Assembly (NCBI GenBank): GCA_017993055.1
Contig: JAGONM010000013.1
Coordinates: 1-64,000 of the forward strand
Source: Armatimonadota bacterium
GTDB lineage: Bacteria > Armatimonadota > UBA5829 > DTJY01
Direction of reading: 5' to 3'
Length of the DNA stretch: 64,000 nt
The notes beneath the pieces are model-generated. The model was not told where the DNA came from. It made no database searches and saw nothing but the letters and a program-made list of their open reading frames with translations. This document shows positions 37,373-46,032 of this stretch, in pieces (position 1 is the first letter of the stretch; every line of letters begins with the position of its first letter). The translations under genes and the position numbers were made by a program.

Positions 37373-37392
37373 ATACGAAACATCTGACACCC

Positions 37393-39402
37393 TCATTTCG
37401 CGACCTTGATCAGCCAGGCGGCATGGGGGAGGACCTCAGCGGCGAAGGAATCGGTGAAGGTGCCCAGGTCGCGGCGCATCCAGAGGTCGCGGACCGGGAG
37501 GCCCCTCAACCCCGACCCCTCTCGCCCGGAGGGGCGAGGGGAGCTCAGGCCGATGTCCGACCAGCGGACGGTGACCTTGGTCTTGTAGTTGCCCCGGTTG
37601 AAGAGCGCAACGGCCTTCGTGCCGTCCGAGAGCGGGCGGGCCCAGACCTCCAGGTCGCCTTCATGCCATACCCTGTGCGCCGCCTTGCCGAGCGGGTCCT
37701 GGTCAACCGCGATCACCTCGTCGTTGCTGAGCACGTCGAGGGTGAACTGGTCCATCTCCATGATGTCGCCGCCGATGAGCAGCGGGGCTGCGGCCATGCA
37801 CCAGAGCGTCATCTGCGTGATCTGCTCGTTCTGCGTGAGCTTCGACGGGCGCAGGTTGCCGAATCCGACCTTGCCGATGCACAGCATGTCGGGATCGTTC
37901 CAGTGGCCCGGGCCGGCGTACTTGCCCTTCTCGGCCGAAGAGAACCCGATCCGTGCCATGTTCCCCCAGCTGTCGAGCAGGTCGCCCGTCGTGCGCCACA
38001 TGTTCGCGCCGACGAGATCGCCCCACTCCCAGACGTTGCCCATGCCGTACTGGCAGAGGCTGTAGACCATGTCCCGGCCGCTCGCGTCGAGCGCGTAGCG
38101 CATGATAGCGTAGGGCTTCTGAAGCTCGGGGATGCTCTTGTCCTTCGCGATCCCTCCGTAGGTGCACCAGTCGTGCTTGAAGAAGTCGACGCCCCACCTG
38201 GCGTAGGTCTTCGCATCCTGGACCTCGTGCTGATAGGTGCCCTCATACCGGCCGCAGGTCAGCGGGCCGGGCGAGGAGTAGATGCCGAACTTGAGGCCCC
38301 TGGCGTGGATATAGTCGGACATCACCTTCATGTCGGGGAACTTCTCGTTGGCCTGAATCTCGCCGGCCGCGTCGCGCTCGCCCTCCCAGCAGTCGTCAAT
38401 GTTGACGTACTGGTATCCGTGACCCGCGAGGCCGGACTCGACCATCTTGTCGGCGTGCGCCATCATGATATCGGCGGTTATATGCCGGCCCCAGCAGTAC
38501 CAGGAGTTCCAGCCCATCGGCGGGGTGAGCGCGAGTTTGCGGTTGCCGCCGACGATGGCAAGGGTGCTCCGGGCGGTCCGGGCGGAGTCGCTGACGGCGA
38601 CATCCACCTTCCACTCACCGGCAGACTGCAATGCACCGGTGATTACTCCGGTGGCCGGATCGAGGCGCAGACCGGCGGGGAGGCCCTTCGCGGAGTAGGT
38701 GAGCTTGCCCTTACCGGTCGCGGGAATCTTGAAGAGGAACGGGCGGCCCGGTGTCGCGCCGGTGATGCGCGGGTAGTTGATCCGCAGCGTCTCGTTGTCG
38801 GCGTGCGCGATCTGCATCGGCTCCTGGCCGAGGTGCGCGAGCGACTGCGGGTATTGAGCCTTGTCAGCCATCATGGGGATGAATATACACGCGTCGGCCC
38901 AATCGGCGTGGTCGAAGTTGATGTTGTCACCGGCGTCCTCCACGGTCAGGGTCATGGTCTTGGCGCCTTCCAGCGAGACGCCGAGCCGGATCGGCTTGTC
39001 GCCGCCCTTCATGACGGCTGTCCGGGCAACGATCTTGCCGTCTACGAGGATATTGAAGATCACCGAGCCCTGTCCGGCGGTCTCATCATCCACGCCGACA
39101 GTGGCGATGAAGGCCTTCGCGGTCCCTCTGAGGTCTACGATGAACTCGCTCACGGCGTGGGTCCCGACTCCTCGCTCGAAAACGGTCCCGCCGAGTGTCA
39201 TCGGCTTGTCGATGATCGACTTGCCGACCCTGGGCGTCCCGTAGTCCTGGAACATGTTGCTCAGGTCGAGGCTCTCCAGGGGGACGGCCGTCCATGTGGC
39301 GTCGATCCCGGGCATCTCGGGGATGATTGCGGTGATGTCGGCGAATGCGCATGCCGTCGAGACGCACAACAACGCAGCGAAAAGAATCCGTCTAGTCATC
39401 AT
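37393..39402 (-). CDS. GH27 alpha-galactosidase with NPCBM domain
   Basis: Secreted retaining alpha-galactosidase of 669 residues. Signal 1-21; NPCBM carbohydrate-binding domain about 32-178; putative Ig-like (He-PIG type) domain about 205-285; GH27 barrel from LALTPPMGWNSWYCWG (290-305). Nucleophile D411 lies in FFKHDWC and acid/base D474 in RTTGDLLDSW; GHWNDPDML (499-507) is another landmark. The C-terminal beta domain (about 565-669) holds a foreign-looking insert, LSSPRPSGREGSGLRG, encoded by a palindromic repeat (37516-37541). The insert is in frame and the domain continues normally after it. Divergent from the GH2 gene, with overlapping promoters. Confidence 0.92.
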   Translation of the reverse strand: MMTRRILFAALLCVSTACAFADITAIIPEMPGIDATWTAVPLESLDLSNMFQDYGTPRVGKSIIDKPMTLGGTVFERGVGTHAVSEFIVDLRGTAKAFIATVGVDDETAGQGSVIFNILVDGKIVARTAVMKGGDKPIRLGVSLEGAKTMTLTVEDAGDNINFDHADWADACIFIPMMADKAQYPQSLAHLGQEPMQIAHADNETLRINYPRITGATPGRPFLFKIPATGKGKLTYSAKGLPAGLRLDPATGVITGALQSAGEWKVDVAVSDSARTARSTLAIVGGNRKLALTPPMGWNSWYCWGRHITADIMMAHADKMVESGLAGHGYQYVNIDDCWEGERDAAGEIQANEKFPDMKVMSDYIHARGLKFGIYSSPGPLTCGRYEGTYQHEVQDAKTYARWGVDFFKHDWCTYGGIAKDKSIPELQKPYAIMRYALDASGRDMVYSLCQYGMGNVWEWGDLVGANMWRTTGDLLDSWGNMARIGFSSAEKGKYAGPGHWNDPDMLCIGKVGFGNLRPSKLTQNEQITQMTLWCMAAAPLLIGGDIMEMDQFTLDVLSNDEVIAVDQDPLGKAAHRVWHEGDLEVWARPLSDGTKAVALFNRGNYKTKVTVRWSDIGLSSPRPSGREGSGLRGLPVRDLWMRRDLGTFTDSFAAEVLPHAAWLIKVAK
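37516..37541 (-). repeat. Palindromic repeat inserted in the GH27 reading frame
   Basis: CTCGCCC-GGAG-GGGCGAG core stem flanked by CCCC and GGGG. It encodes a Pro/Gly/Arg-rich stretch in a loop of the C-terminal beta domain. It resembles the CCCCTCTCGCCC...GGGCGAGGGG palindromes dispersed in many GC-rich genomes. Confidence 0.6.
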
Positions 39403-39418
39403 GAATCCTGCCTCCTAC

Positions 39419-39473
39419 TTGCCCGCGCAACCTGCGCTGATATAGAATAGTCCAAAGCGAATGCTTCTGGCAA
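39419..39473. promoter_or_regulatory. Overlapping divergent promoters for GH27 and GH2
   Basis: Plus strand: TTGCCC (39419-39424), 16 bases, TATAGA (39441-39446). Minus strand: TTGCCA (39468-39473), 18 bases, TATTCT (39444-39449). The two -10 regions overlap, so one polymerase would exclude the other. Confidence 0.5.
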
Positions 39474-39487
39474 CAGGAGATGTTACA

Positions 39488-42400
39488 ATGCGAATCTTCG
39501 CGCTAATTTCGATGCTCGTGCTCTGGACCGGCGTGTGTGCGGCGGAGACCCCCGCGCAGATGTTGGCCGCGGACGAAAAGGTAGTCATCCGATTCCAGCC
39601 GGCTGGTACGAGGGTCCCGGATGGAATGCTCGTGAACGACGGATCGGTCTACTCGGCTGAGAAGGGCCTCGGATGGGACCAGGACCTCCGCTCGCAGGGG
39701 CGCGACCGCGGGGACGGATGCACGGGAGTGGCGCTCCTCGACCGCGGCGTGACGACGGCGGCGTTCAACGTCACCCTCCCGGACGGTGACTACCTCTTCG
39801 AGGTCACCGCATGGGACACGGGTTTCACGACCGGCATCACGCCGCTGATCGACGGTGAGGCGGCGCTCGGCTCGATGCGCCTGCGGTCAGGCGAGAAGGG
39901 CATGATGACCATCCCCGTTACCGCAAGGGACGGGAAGGCGTCGGTCGTGCTGACCGGCGGGATCAGCGCATATCCGAACTGCATGGTGCACGAGATCGTG
40001 ATCATACCTGCGTCCGCTCAGCCTGACAGGTTCCGGCTCGTGAGCAGCACGGTTCAGACTTATCTCACCAACATCGAGAAGACACGGATCGATCAAGAGG
40101 AGAAGCATTCGCGGCAGAGGGCGGCGTACAGGGCGGTCGTGGTGGAGGACGAGAAGACGCCTCGGCAGACGATTGATCTCACAGGAGACTGGCTCTTCCG
40201 GCCATCGCAGGACGCCGGAACGGGTGCTGACCCGATCACCATGGATGCGAACTGGCACGTGCTCGGGGTGCCGCAGTTCTGGAATCCGACCGAGTGGTGG
40301 ATCTACACGACGGCGAACGGCACGTCGCACAACTACATCCGCAAGGAGATCCAGCGCTGCGAGGACTTCACCTTCGACTACAAGACGACCGAGAGCGGCT
40401 GGTATCGCCAGTGGATCAAGGTCCCTTCCTCGATGAAGGGCAGGCGGCTCGTGCTAAGGTTCGACGCCGTCGCGAGCTTCGCGGAGGTCTACTGGAACGG
40501 CCGGAAGGTCGGCTCGCACGTCGGGATGTTCGGTCCGTTCGAATGCGAGGTGACGGACGAGGTCCGGTTCGGCGAGTTGAACCTGCTGGCGGTGATGGTC
40601 GGATCGAGCAAGACCGACCCGAGCTTCGCGAAGGACAGCGTCGGCGTTGCGGTTACGGTCAACATCACCAAGGACATGCTGAACTCACTGCCGCACGGTT
40701 GGTTCAAGAACGGCATGGCGGGCATCTGGCAGCCGGTGTCCCTGGAGGTCACGGGCAAGGGACGGATCGACGACGTCTACTTCCAGCCATTCCTTGATGG
40801 AGCACTGATCGAGACTCATACCAGCGGCGTGCTGCTGAAGGACGTCGAGGTCCGCCACACAATCGTAGACGCAGCCACCGGTAGGACGCTGGTGACCGGG
40901 AACGCCAGGGAATACTCAGGCCCGTCAGAAGATGGAAAGGTCCAGAAAGACGCTCTCTTCCGGAATCTGAATCCCAAACTGTGGTCGCCGGAGCATCCGA
41001 ACCTCTACAGACTGAGGACCCAACTCTTCGCCAACGGCGTGATATTCGACGAGAAGACGATCACCGTCGGGTTCAAGACCTTTGAGGCAAAGGGCAACCG
41101 CCTCTACCTGAACGGCAAGCCCTACTACATCCGGGGCGCAGACATGCCTCCGCACGGACTCATGCCGAACGACAAGGCGCTCGCAGACAAGTTCATGAAG
41201 CTGATGCACGACGGGAACGAGATGGCGACGCGGTTTCACATGTGCCCTCCCAGCAAGATCTGGATGGACGCCGCCGACAAGCAGGGCGTCGGCACGAGCG
41301 TCGGGGAGACGTGGCCGTGGGTGCTGATGGGCGACACGCCGATCCCCGATCCCAAGCTCATGGAGGTCTGGAAGAACGAGTTCCGGGAGGTCGTGAAGGC
41401 GAACCGCAATCACCCGAGCCTGATGCTCTGGACGATCAGCAACGAGAGCTACTTCGAGGGCGGGCGCGATCCCGACAAGAATCGGCAGACCGAGAAGTAC
41501 CGCTGGTTCTCAGACGTCATCAAGGCTGCGAGAGAGGCCGACCCGAAGACCCCGGTCGTCCTGCACTCGGGGTACGTCCGCAATCAGGGGGACTACGATA
41601 CCCTCCTCACGCCGAACAAGCTCGATGACGGCGACGTGGACGACAAGCATGCCTACTTCGGCTGGTATTCGACCTCGCCGTTCCAGTTCGATTACCAGAA
41701 GAGCATCGAGGCAAGCGTCTCGAAAACCAGGCCGCTCATCAGCCAGGAGGCCTCGACCGGATACCCCGACAACGACACGGGGCACCCGGTCGAGTCGTAT
41801 ATCCGCGACCACGTCGTCCCGCAGGCGTGGGTCGGCAAGTACGGCACCTTCGAGGAGCGGCCGGACATGTTCCTCGACATCCACGGGCAGATCACCAAGG
41901 AGTACGCCGAGAAGGTGCGCCGGGATCGGACCGACCTCTCGGGATGGATGCTCTTCGCCAACTGCTGCTGGTTCAAGGACGTCTATGATGCCGAGACGAT
42001 CGCCCCATACCCCGCATACTACGGGGTGCAGTTGGCGCATCAGCCGGTGCTCGTATCCCTGGCGCTCCACGACCGGCATTTCGAGGCGGGCCGGACGTTC
42101 ATCGGCGAGGTCGTGGTGGTGAACGACGACCCGGATCGGCCGGAAGTGAAGGACCTCACGCTGAGGTGGCACATCTTCGGCAAGGGCCCGGATTGGGGCA
42201 CGTCCGGCTCGGTTCCGTTCCCCGAATGCGCGTACGACGGCAAGAGCCGGCAGTCGGTCGAGTTCACAGTGCCGTCGAGGCTCTACACCGAGCGCGCGCC
42301 GATGACCCTCGAACTCACGCTGCTCCAGGGCGACGAGGTGATCTCGCGGAACGAGTATCCGCTGATCTGCGCGACGCAGGACTGGTACTCGCAGGGCGGA

Positions 42401-42988
42401 GGCACGATATACACGCTGGACGCGGACGCCCGGACCCGTGACTACCTGAAGGACCTGGGATATGAGTGTCATGACATCGGCGGCGAACTGGGAACGCTGA
42501 TCGGACGCGGCTCCGTGATCGTGGCCGGTCCCAATGACCATGCCGAACGTATAGGCACCTACCTCGAGGGCAGTGCCAACGTCCTGATGATCCAGCCGGA
42601 TGCCGAGACGATCAAGAGCGTCACCGGCCGGGACTGGACGATGATAGACGCGAGCGGCGACTTCGTCGAGGTGTACGAGAGCGACCTCCTCGCCGGGATG
42701 GACCCGATGGACATGCACTGGTGGAACGCGTCCCCGGGCGGACTCGTGAGGGTCTGCAGCAAGTCGTACCAGATGCCGGACGCGCCGGGACTGACGAAGC
42801 TCGCGCAGCACATCCAGCCGCACAGCTACCTCAGGCAGGGTAAGGAGCAGATCGCGCGGTATACGTCGTGGCCGGTGGTCGAGTTGGAGGTCGGCAGGGG
42901 ACGGCTGATCATCAGTAGCATGCTTCTCGCCGAAGATCCGATCGCCAAGCGCTTCACGGCGAACCTGGTGAGCTATCTGATGAAGTAA
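39488..42988 (+). CDS. Secreted GH2-family beta-glycosidase, multidomain
   Basis: 1166-residue exported enzyme of the beta-galactosidase/beta-glucuronidase family. Signal peptide ends near VCAAE; a malectin/CBM-like domain follows (about 30-180). GH2 sugar-binding jelly roll about 220-430 (WYRQWIKVPSSMKGRRLVLRF), Ig-like domain about 430-545, then the barrel with acid/base E653 in ISNESYF and nucleophile E754 in ISQEASTG. After the barrel come beta domains and a GATase-like segment (about 970-1050, DLGYECHDIGGELGTLIG). ATG 39488 has AGGAG eight bases upstream. It is divergent from the alpha-galactosidase, consistent with one galactose-containing substrate. Confidence 0.85.
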   Translation: MRIFALISMLVLWTGVCAAETPAQMLAADEKVVIRFQPAGTRVPDGMLVNDGSVYSAEKGLGWDQDLRSQGRDRGDGCTGVALLDRGVTTAAFNVTLPDGDYLFEVTAWDTGFTTGITPLIDGEAALGSMRLRSGEKGMMTIPVTARDGKASVVLTGGISAYPNCMVHEIVIIPASAQPDRFRLVSSTVQTYLTNIEKTRIDQEEKHSRQRAAYRAVVVEDEKTPRQTIDLTGDWLFRPSQDAGTGADPITMDANWHVLGVPQFWNPTEWWIYTTANGTSHNYIRKEIQRCEDFTFDYKTTESGWYRQWIKVPSSMKGRRLVLRFDAVASFAEVYWNGRKVGSHVGMFGPFECEVTDEVRFGELNLLAVMVGSSKTDPSFAKDSVGVAVTVNITKDMLNSLPHGWFKNGMAGIWQPVSLEVTGKGRIDDVYFQPFLDGALIETHTSGVLLKDVEVRHTIVDAATGRTLVTGNAREYSGPSEDGKVQKDALFRNLNPKLWSPEHPNLYRLRTQLFANGVIFDEKTITVGFKTFEAKGNRLYLNGKPYYIRGADMPPHGLMPNDKALADKFMKLMHDGNEMATRFHMCPPSKIWMDAADKQGVGTSVGETWPWVLMGDTPIPDPKLMEVWKNEFREVVKANRNHPSLMLWTISNESYFEGGRDPDKNRQTEKYRWFSDVIKAAREADPKTPVVLHSGYVRNQGDYDTLLTPNKLDDGDVDDKHAYFGWYSTSPFQFDYQKSIEASVSKTRPLISQEASTGYPDNDTGHPVESYIRDHVVPQAWVGKYGTFEERPDMFLDIHGQITKEYAEKVRRDRTDLSGWMLFANCCWFKDVYDAETIAPYPAYYGVQLAHQPVLVSLALHDRHFEAGRTFIGEVVVVNDDPDRPEVKDLTLRWHIFGKGPDWGTSGSVPFPECAYDGKSRQSVEFTVPSRLYTERAPMTLELTLLQGDEVISRNEYPLICATQDWYSQGGGTIYTLDADARTRDYLKDLGYECHDIGGELGTLIGRGSVIVAGPNDHAERIGTYLEGSANVLMIQPDAETIKSVTGRDWTMIDASGDFVEVYESDLLAGMDPMDMHWWNASPGGLVRVCSKSYQMPDAPGLTKLAQHIQPHSYLRQGKEQIARYTSWPVVELEVGRGRLIISSMLLAEDPIAKRFTANLVSYLMK

Positions 42989-43128
42989 CATCCAGTCGTG
43001 GGAAGCGTCTCCAGACGGCAGATGGTGGTGCGCCAGGGCCGTCTCTCGATACACGCGCCGGAGCGCGCACTCGAGATTGGGCGGTTCTGGTTTCGGATAG
43101 AGCCTGACGGTTGTATTAGGAGTGGGTA

Positions 43129-45174
43129 ATGTCAAGACGTTTATGCGCTGTTCTGCTGCTCGTTATGATTCTGGCGGTCGCATCGTATGCGGCTGAGCCG
43201 TTCACGTTCATTCACATATCGGATGTGCACGTCAACTCGCAGGGAAAGCACACCGAGAAGCTGCGGGCCATCGCCGACGAGATCGAGGCCATGAACCCGA
43301 AGCCGGCGCTCGTCGTATGCACGGGCGACCTGGTGGAGGTCGGCTTCGAATCCGAGTTCCAGCAGTACAAGGCCGCGATGGAGAGCTTCGGCGTCCCCGT
43401 CTACAACGTCTCCGGCAACCACGAGACCAAGTGGTCGAACTGGGGCAAGTTCGGCCCGACGAAGTTCCTCGGCCAGGACCCGTACTACAGCTTCGATCAC
43501 GGCGGCGTGCACTTCGTCGGCCTGGACAGCGCGCTCTGGCTCGAGCACTACGGCATCCTCGACCAGCACATGCTGACGTGGCTGAAGGCCGACCTGGAGA
43601 AGGCCGGCAAGGATACGCCGTCCGTGCTCTTTTACCACCACATGCCGGGGTTCATCCCGAACGAGGACCAGCTTCTCCGCACGATCAGGCCCTTCAATGT
43701 GAAGCTCATACTCGTGGGGCACGGGCACAACTTCAAGACCTGGCGGAAGAACGGCGTACTCTTTCAGGAGGTCAAGGGCGTCATGAACGCTCCCGGGGGC
43801 TACCGGATTCTGGAGGTGACCGGCGACGAGATCAAGAGCTACACGAAGATCACGGGAGGAGAGAAGACGGCCGATGGAACCGTCTCCCTCAAGCCGACCA
43901 CCAATCCCGTCTCCCTCCTCCGCCCGAAGACCGGACGCATAGTAGAGGGCCAAGTGCAGGTTCGCGCGCGGGTAGGTGCCCTGATGGAGAAGGTGGAGTA
44001 CGCCGTTGACGGCGACTACAAGCCGATCGAGCGCGGCAGGTCCGGCATCTACGAGGCGAAGTCGGACTTCAGCGGTACGCCCGGCCGGCACCTGGTCTCG
44101 GTCCGCGCGACCGACAAGGACGGCATGGAGTGGTCGGATGCCGCGTGGGTCCGCATTGGGGCGGGCGGCAAGGAAGCATGGCATATCAACGTCTCCGGCG
44201 CGATCGAGCGCCCGATCCGGGCGGATGGCGACCGGCTCTACTTCGGCTGCTGGGGCGGCGACGTGTACTGCCTCGATGCACGAACTGGGAAAGAGATCTG
44301 GCGGAAGAACGTAGGGGCCGACACGATCAGCTATCCTGCGGTATCGGACGGCCTGGTCTTCCTGGGATCGGTGAACGGGAAGATTCTCGCGCTCAATGCA
44401 GACACCGGCAAACAGGCGTGGGAGTACAAGACCGACGGCCCGGTGTGCGGTTCGCCTGCCGTTGGCGAAGGCAAGGTCTTCATCGGCTCGGGCGATTGCT
44501 CGTTCTACGCGATCGATGCGAATACCGGCGATCTTGCCTGGCGCTACGAGATGAAGCGGATGAACCAGACCGTGCCGATCTACATGAACGGCGTGGTCTA
44601 CTTCGGCGCGTGGGACGGGCACTTCCATGCCGTCAGTGCAGCGACCGGCAAGGACGTATGGCTGTACAAGACCGGCGATACGCTCTACTGGTCGCCCTCG
44701 AACTCCGATCCGTCTACGGACGGCAAGAGCATCGTTGTGACCGCCTACCAGGGCGAGACGCCGGGCGCGCCGGACGTCTTCTGCATAGACTTGAAGACCG
44801 GCGGCGAGGTATGGAAGCGCAAGAACCCGGGCGGGAAGTCGCTCGCCATCTTCAACAGCCCCATGGTGGTCGGAGACAGGTTCTACCTGCCGGACGTCGG
44901 CGGCAACCTCTACTGCATGAGGATGTCCGACGGCGGAGAGACATGGCGCACCACGATCGGCCAGACCAGCTACGACAACTGGCCGGTGTACGCGGACGGC
45001 AAGCTCTACGTCTCGGGCCTGCGGGGGAACCTCGTCTGCTTCGATGCGGCAACCGGCGACAAGGAGTGGACCTATTCCACCGGCAACGGATACCTGCTCG
45101 CATCGCCGACGGTCTGGAAGGACCTGGTGATCGTCCCGTCTATGGACGGCACGGTCACGGCGGTGAAGCGGTAA
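43129..45174 (+). CDS. Metallophosphoesterase fused to a PQQ-type beta-propeller
   Basis: Exported protein of 681 residues. Signal 1-22. Calcineurin-like phosphoesterase at about 24-245 with ISDVH, CTGDLV, SGNHETK, YHHMPGF and VGHGHNFKTW, together supplying the two-metal site. A linking beta domain follows (about 265-345), then a PQQ/quinoprotein-like propeller (about 350-681) with repeats such as LYFGCWGGDVYCLDARTGKEIW, VFLGSVNGKILALNADTGK and VFIGSGDCSFYAIDANTGD. The propeller probably binds substrate or a partner; cofactor ligands for a dehydrogenase are not evident. The stop overlaps the start of the next gene. Confidence 0.85.
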   Translation: MSRRLCAVLLLVMILAVASYAAEPFTFIHISDVHVNSQGKHTEKLRAIADEIEAMNPKPALVVCTGDLVEVGFESEFQQYKAAMESFGVPVYNVSGNHETKWSNWGKFGPTKFLGQDPYYSFDHGGVHFVGLDSALWLEHYGILDQHMLTWLKADLEKAGKDTPSVLFYHHMPGFIPNEDQLLRTIRPFNVKLILVGHGHNFKTWRKNGVLFQEVKGVMNAPGGYRILEVTGDEIKSYTKITGGEKTADGTVSLKPTTNPVSLLRPKTGRIVEGQVQVRARVGALMEKVEYAVDGDYKPIERGRSGIYEAKSDFSGTPGRHLVSVRATDKDGMEWSDAAWVRIGAGGKEAWHINVSGAIERPIRADGDRLYFGCWGGDVYCLDARTGKEIWRKNVGADTISYPAVSDGLVFLGSVNGKILALNADTGKQAWEYKTDGPVCGSPAVGEGKVFIGSGDCSFYAIDANTGDLAWRYEMKRMNQTVPIYMNGVVYFGAWDGHFHAVSAATGKDVWLYKTGDTLYWSPSNSDPSTDGKSIVVTAYQGETPGAPDVFCIDLKTGGEVWKRKNPGGKSLAIFNSPMVVGDRFYLPDVGGNLYCMRMSDGGETWRTTIGQTSYDNWPVYADGKLYVSGLRGNLVCFDAATGDKEWTYSTGNGYLLASPTVWKDLVIVPSMDGTVTAVKR

Positions 45175-45944
45175 TGCACCTCGAACTCTGGCAGTGGGCG
45201 ATGGGAGCCGGCGCGGCTCTGCTCGTGGGAATATCGAAGACCGGCATCCCCGGCGTGGGCATCCTGGTCGTGCCGCTGCTGGCGGCGACGTTCGGCGGGC
45301 GGCCGTCGATCGGGATCATGCTCCCGATGCTGATCATGGGCGACATCTTCGCCGCCACCTGGTACAGACGCCACGTGCAGTGGGACAAGCTCATCGGCTT
45401 GCTCCCGTGGGTCGTCGTCGGGCTCGCGATCGGGACGGTCACTCTGTGGAAGACGGGCAAGATGACCGGCACGAGAGACCTCATCGGGCAGATGATGGGG
45501 GTGCTCGTGCTGATCATGATCGCGGTGTACTTCCTGCAGAAGTCCCTTGGTGAGAAGCTAACCCCGAAGTCGAAGATCGGCATGGCAGGCACCGGCGTCT
45601 CGGCAGGGTTCTCGACGATGGTATCGAACGCGGCCGGGCCGATCATGCAGATCTACCTGGCCGCTCACAGGTTGCCGAAGAACGAGTTCATGGGCACGAT
45701 CGCCTGGTACTTCTTCACGATCAACCTGAGCAAGCTGCCGGTCTACATCGTGCTCAGCATGCTAAACCCCGGCAACCCGATCGTCACCAAATCCTCGGCG
45801 ATCTTCAACCTCCTCATATTCCCGGTCATCGTCGTGGGCGTCTACATCGGCAAGTGGATACTCCCCCGGATGTCGCAGAAGCAGTTCGATGTCGCGGTCT
45901 TCGCCCTTGCGGCGGCGGGCGCAATCAAGCTGCTCATTGGGTAA
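45174..45944 (+). CDS. TauE/SafE-family membrane transporter
   Basis: 256-residue inner-membrane protein with about eight spans in the sulfite exporter TauE/SafE family. The first repeat has GISKTGIPGVGILVVPLLAA and GRPSIGIMLPMLIMGDIFA; the second has GTGVSAGFSTMVSNAAGPIMQIYL. ATG 45174 overlaps the stop of the phosphoesterase gene (TAATG), so it is translated with it. Transported ions in the family include sulfite, sulfoacetate and other small anions. Coupling to an exported phosphoesterase might hint at anion handling, but this is speculative. Confidence 0.88.
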   Translation: MHLELWQWAMGAGAALLVGISKTGIPGVGILVVPLLAATFGGRPSIGIMLPMLIMGDIFAATWYRRHVQWDKLIGLLPWVVVGLAIGTVTLWKTGKMTGTRDLIGQMMGVLVLIMIAVYFLQKSLGEKLTPKSKIGMAGTGVSAGFSTMVSNAAGPIMQIYLAAHRLPKNEFMGTIAWYFFTINLSKLPVYIVLSMLNPGNPIVTKSSAIFNLLIFPVIVVGVYIGKWILPRMSQKQFDVAVFALAAAGAIKLLIG

Positions 45945-46032
45945 CTGGAGAGAGCACCCGCGGGAGTAAAGATTCCGCTCGCCATCGCGTCTAGTATGAT
46001 GTATGATATGTCTATTCGCTGGAGGGAATGAC

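Noticed and set aside
37294-39450. 718-codon + frame opposite the GH27 gene
   Set aside because: GH27 and NPCBM motifs on the minus strand are unmistakable; the + frame is an antisense artefact of codon usage.
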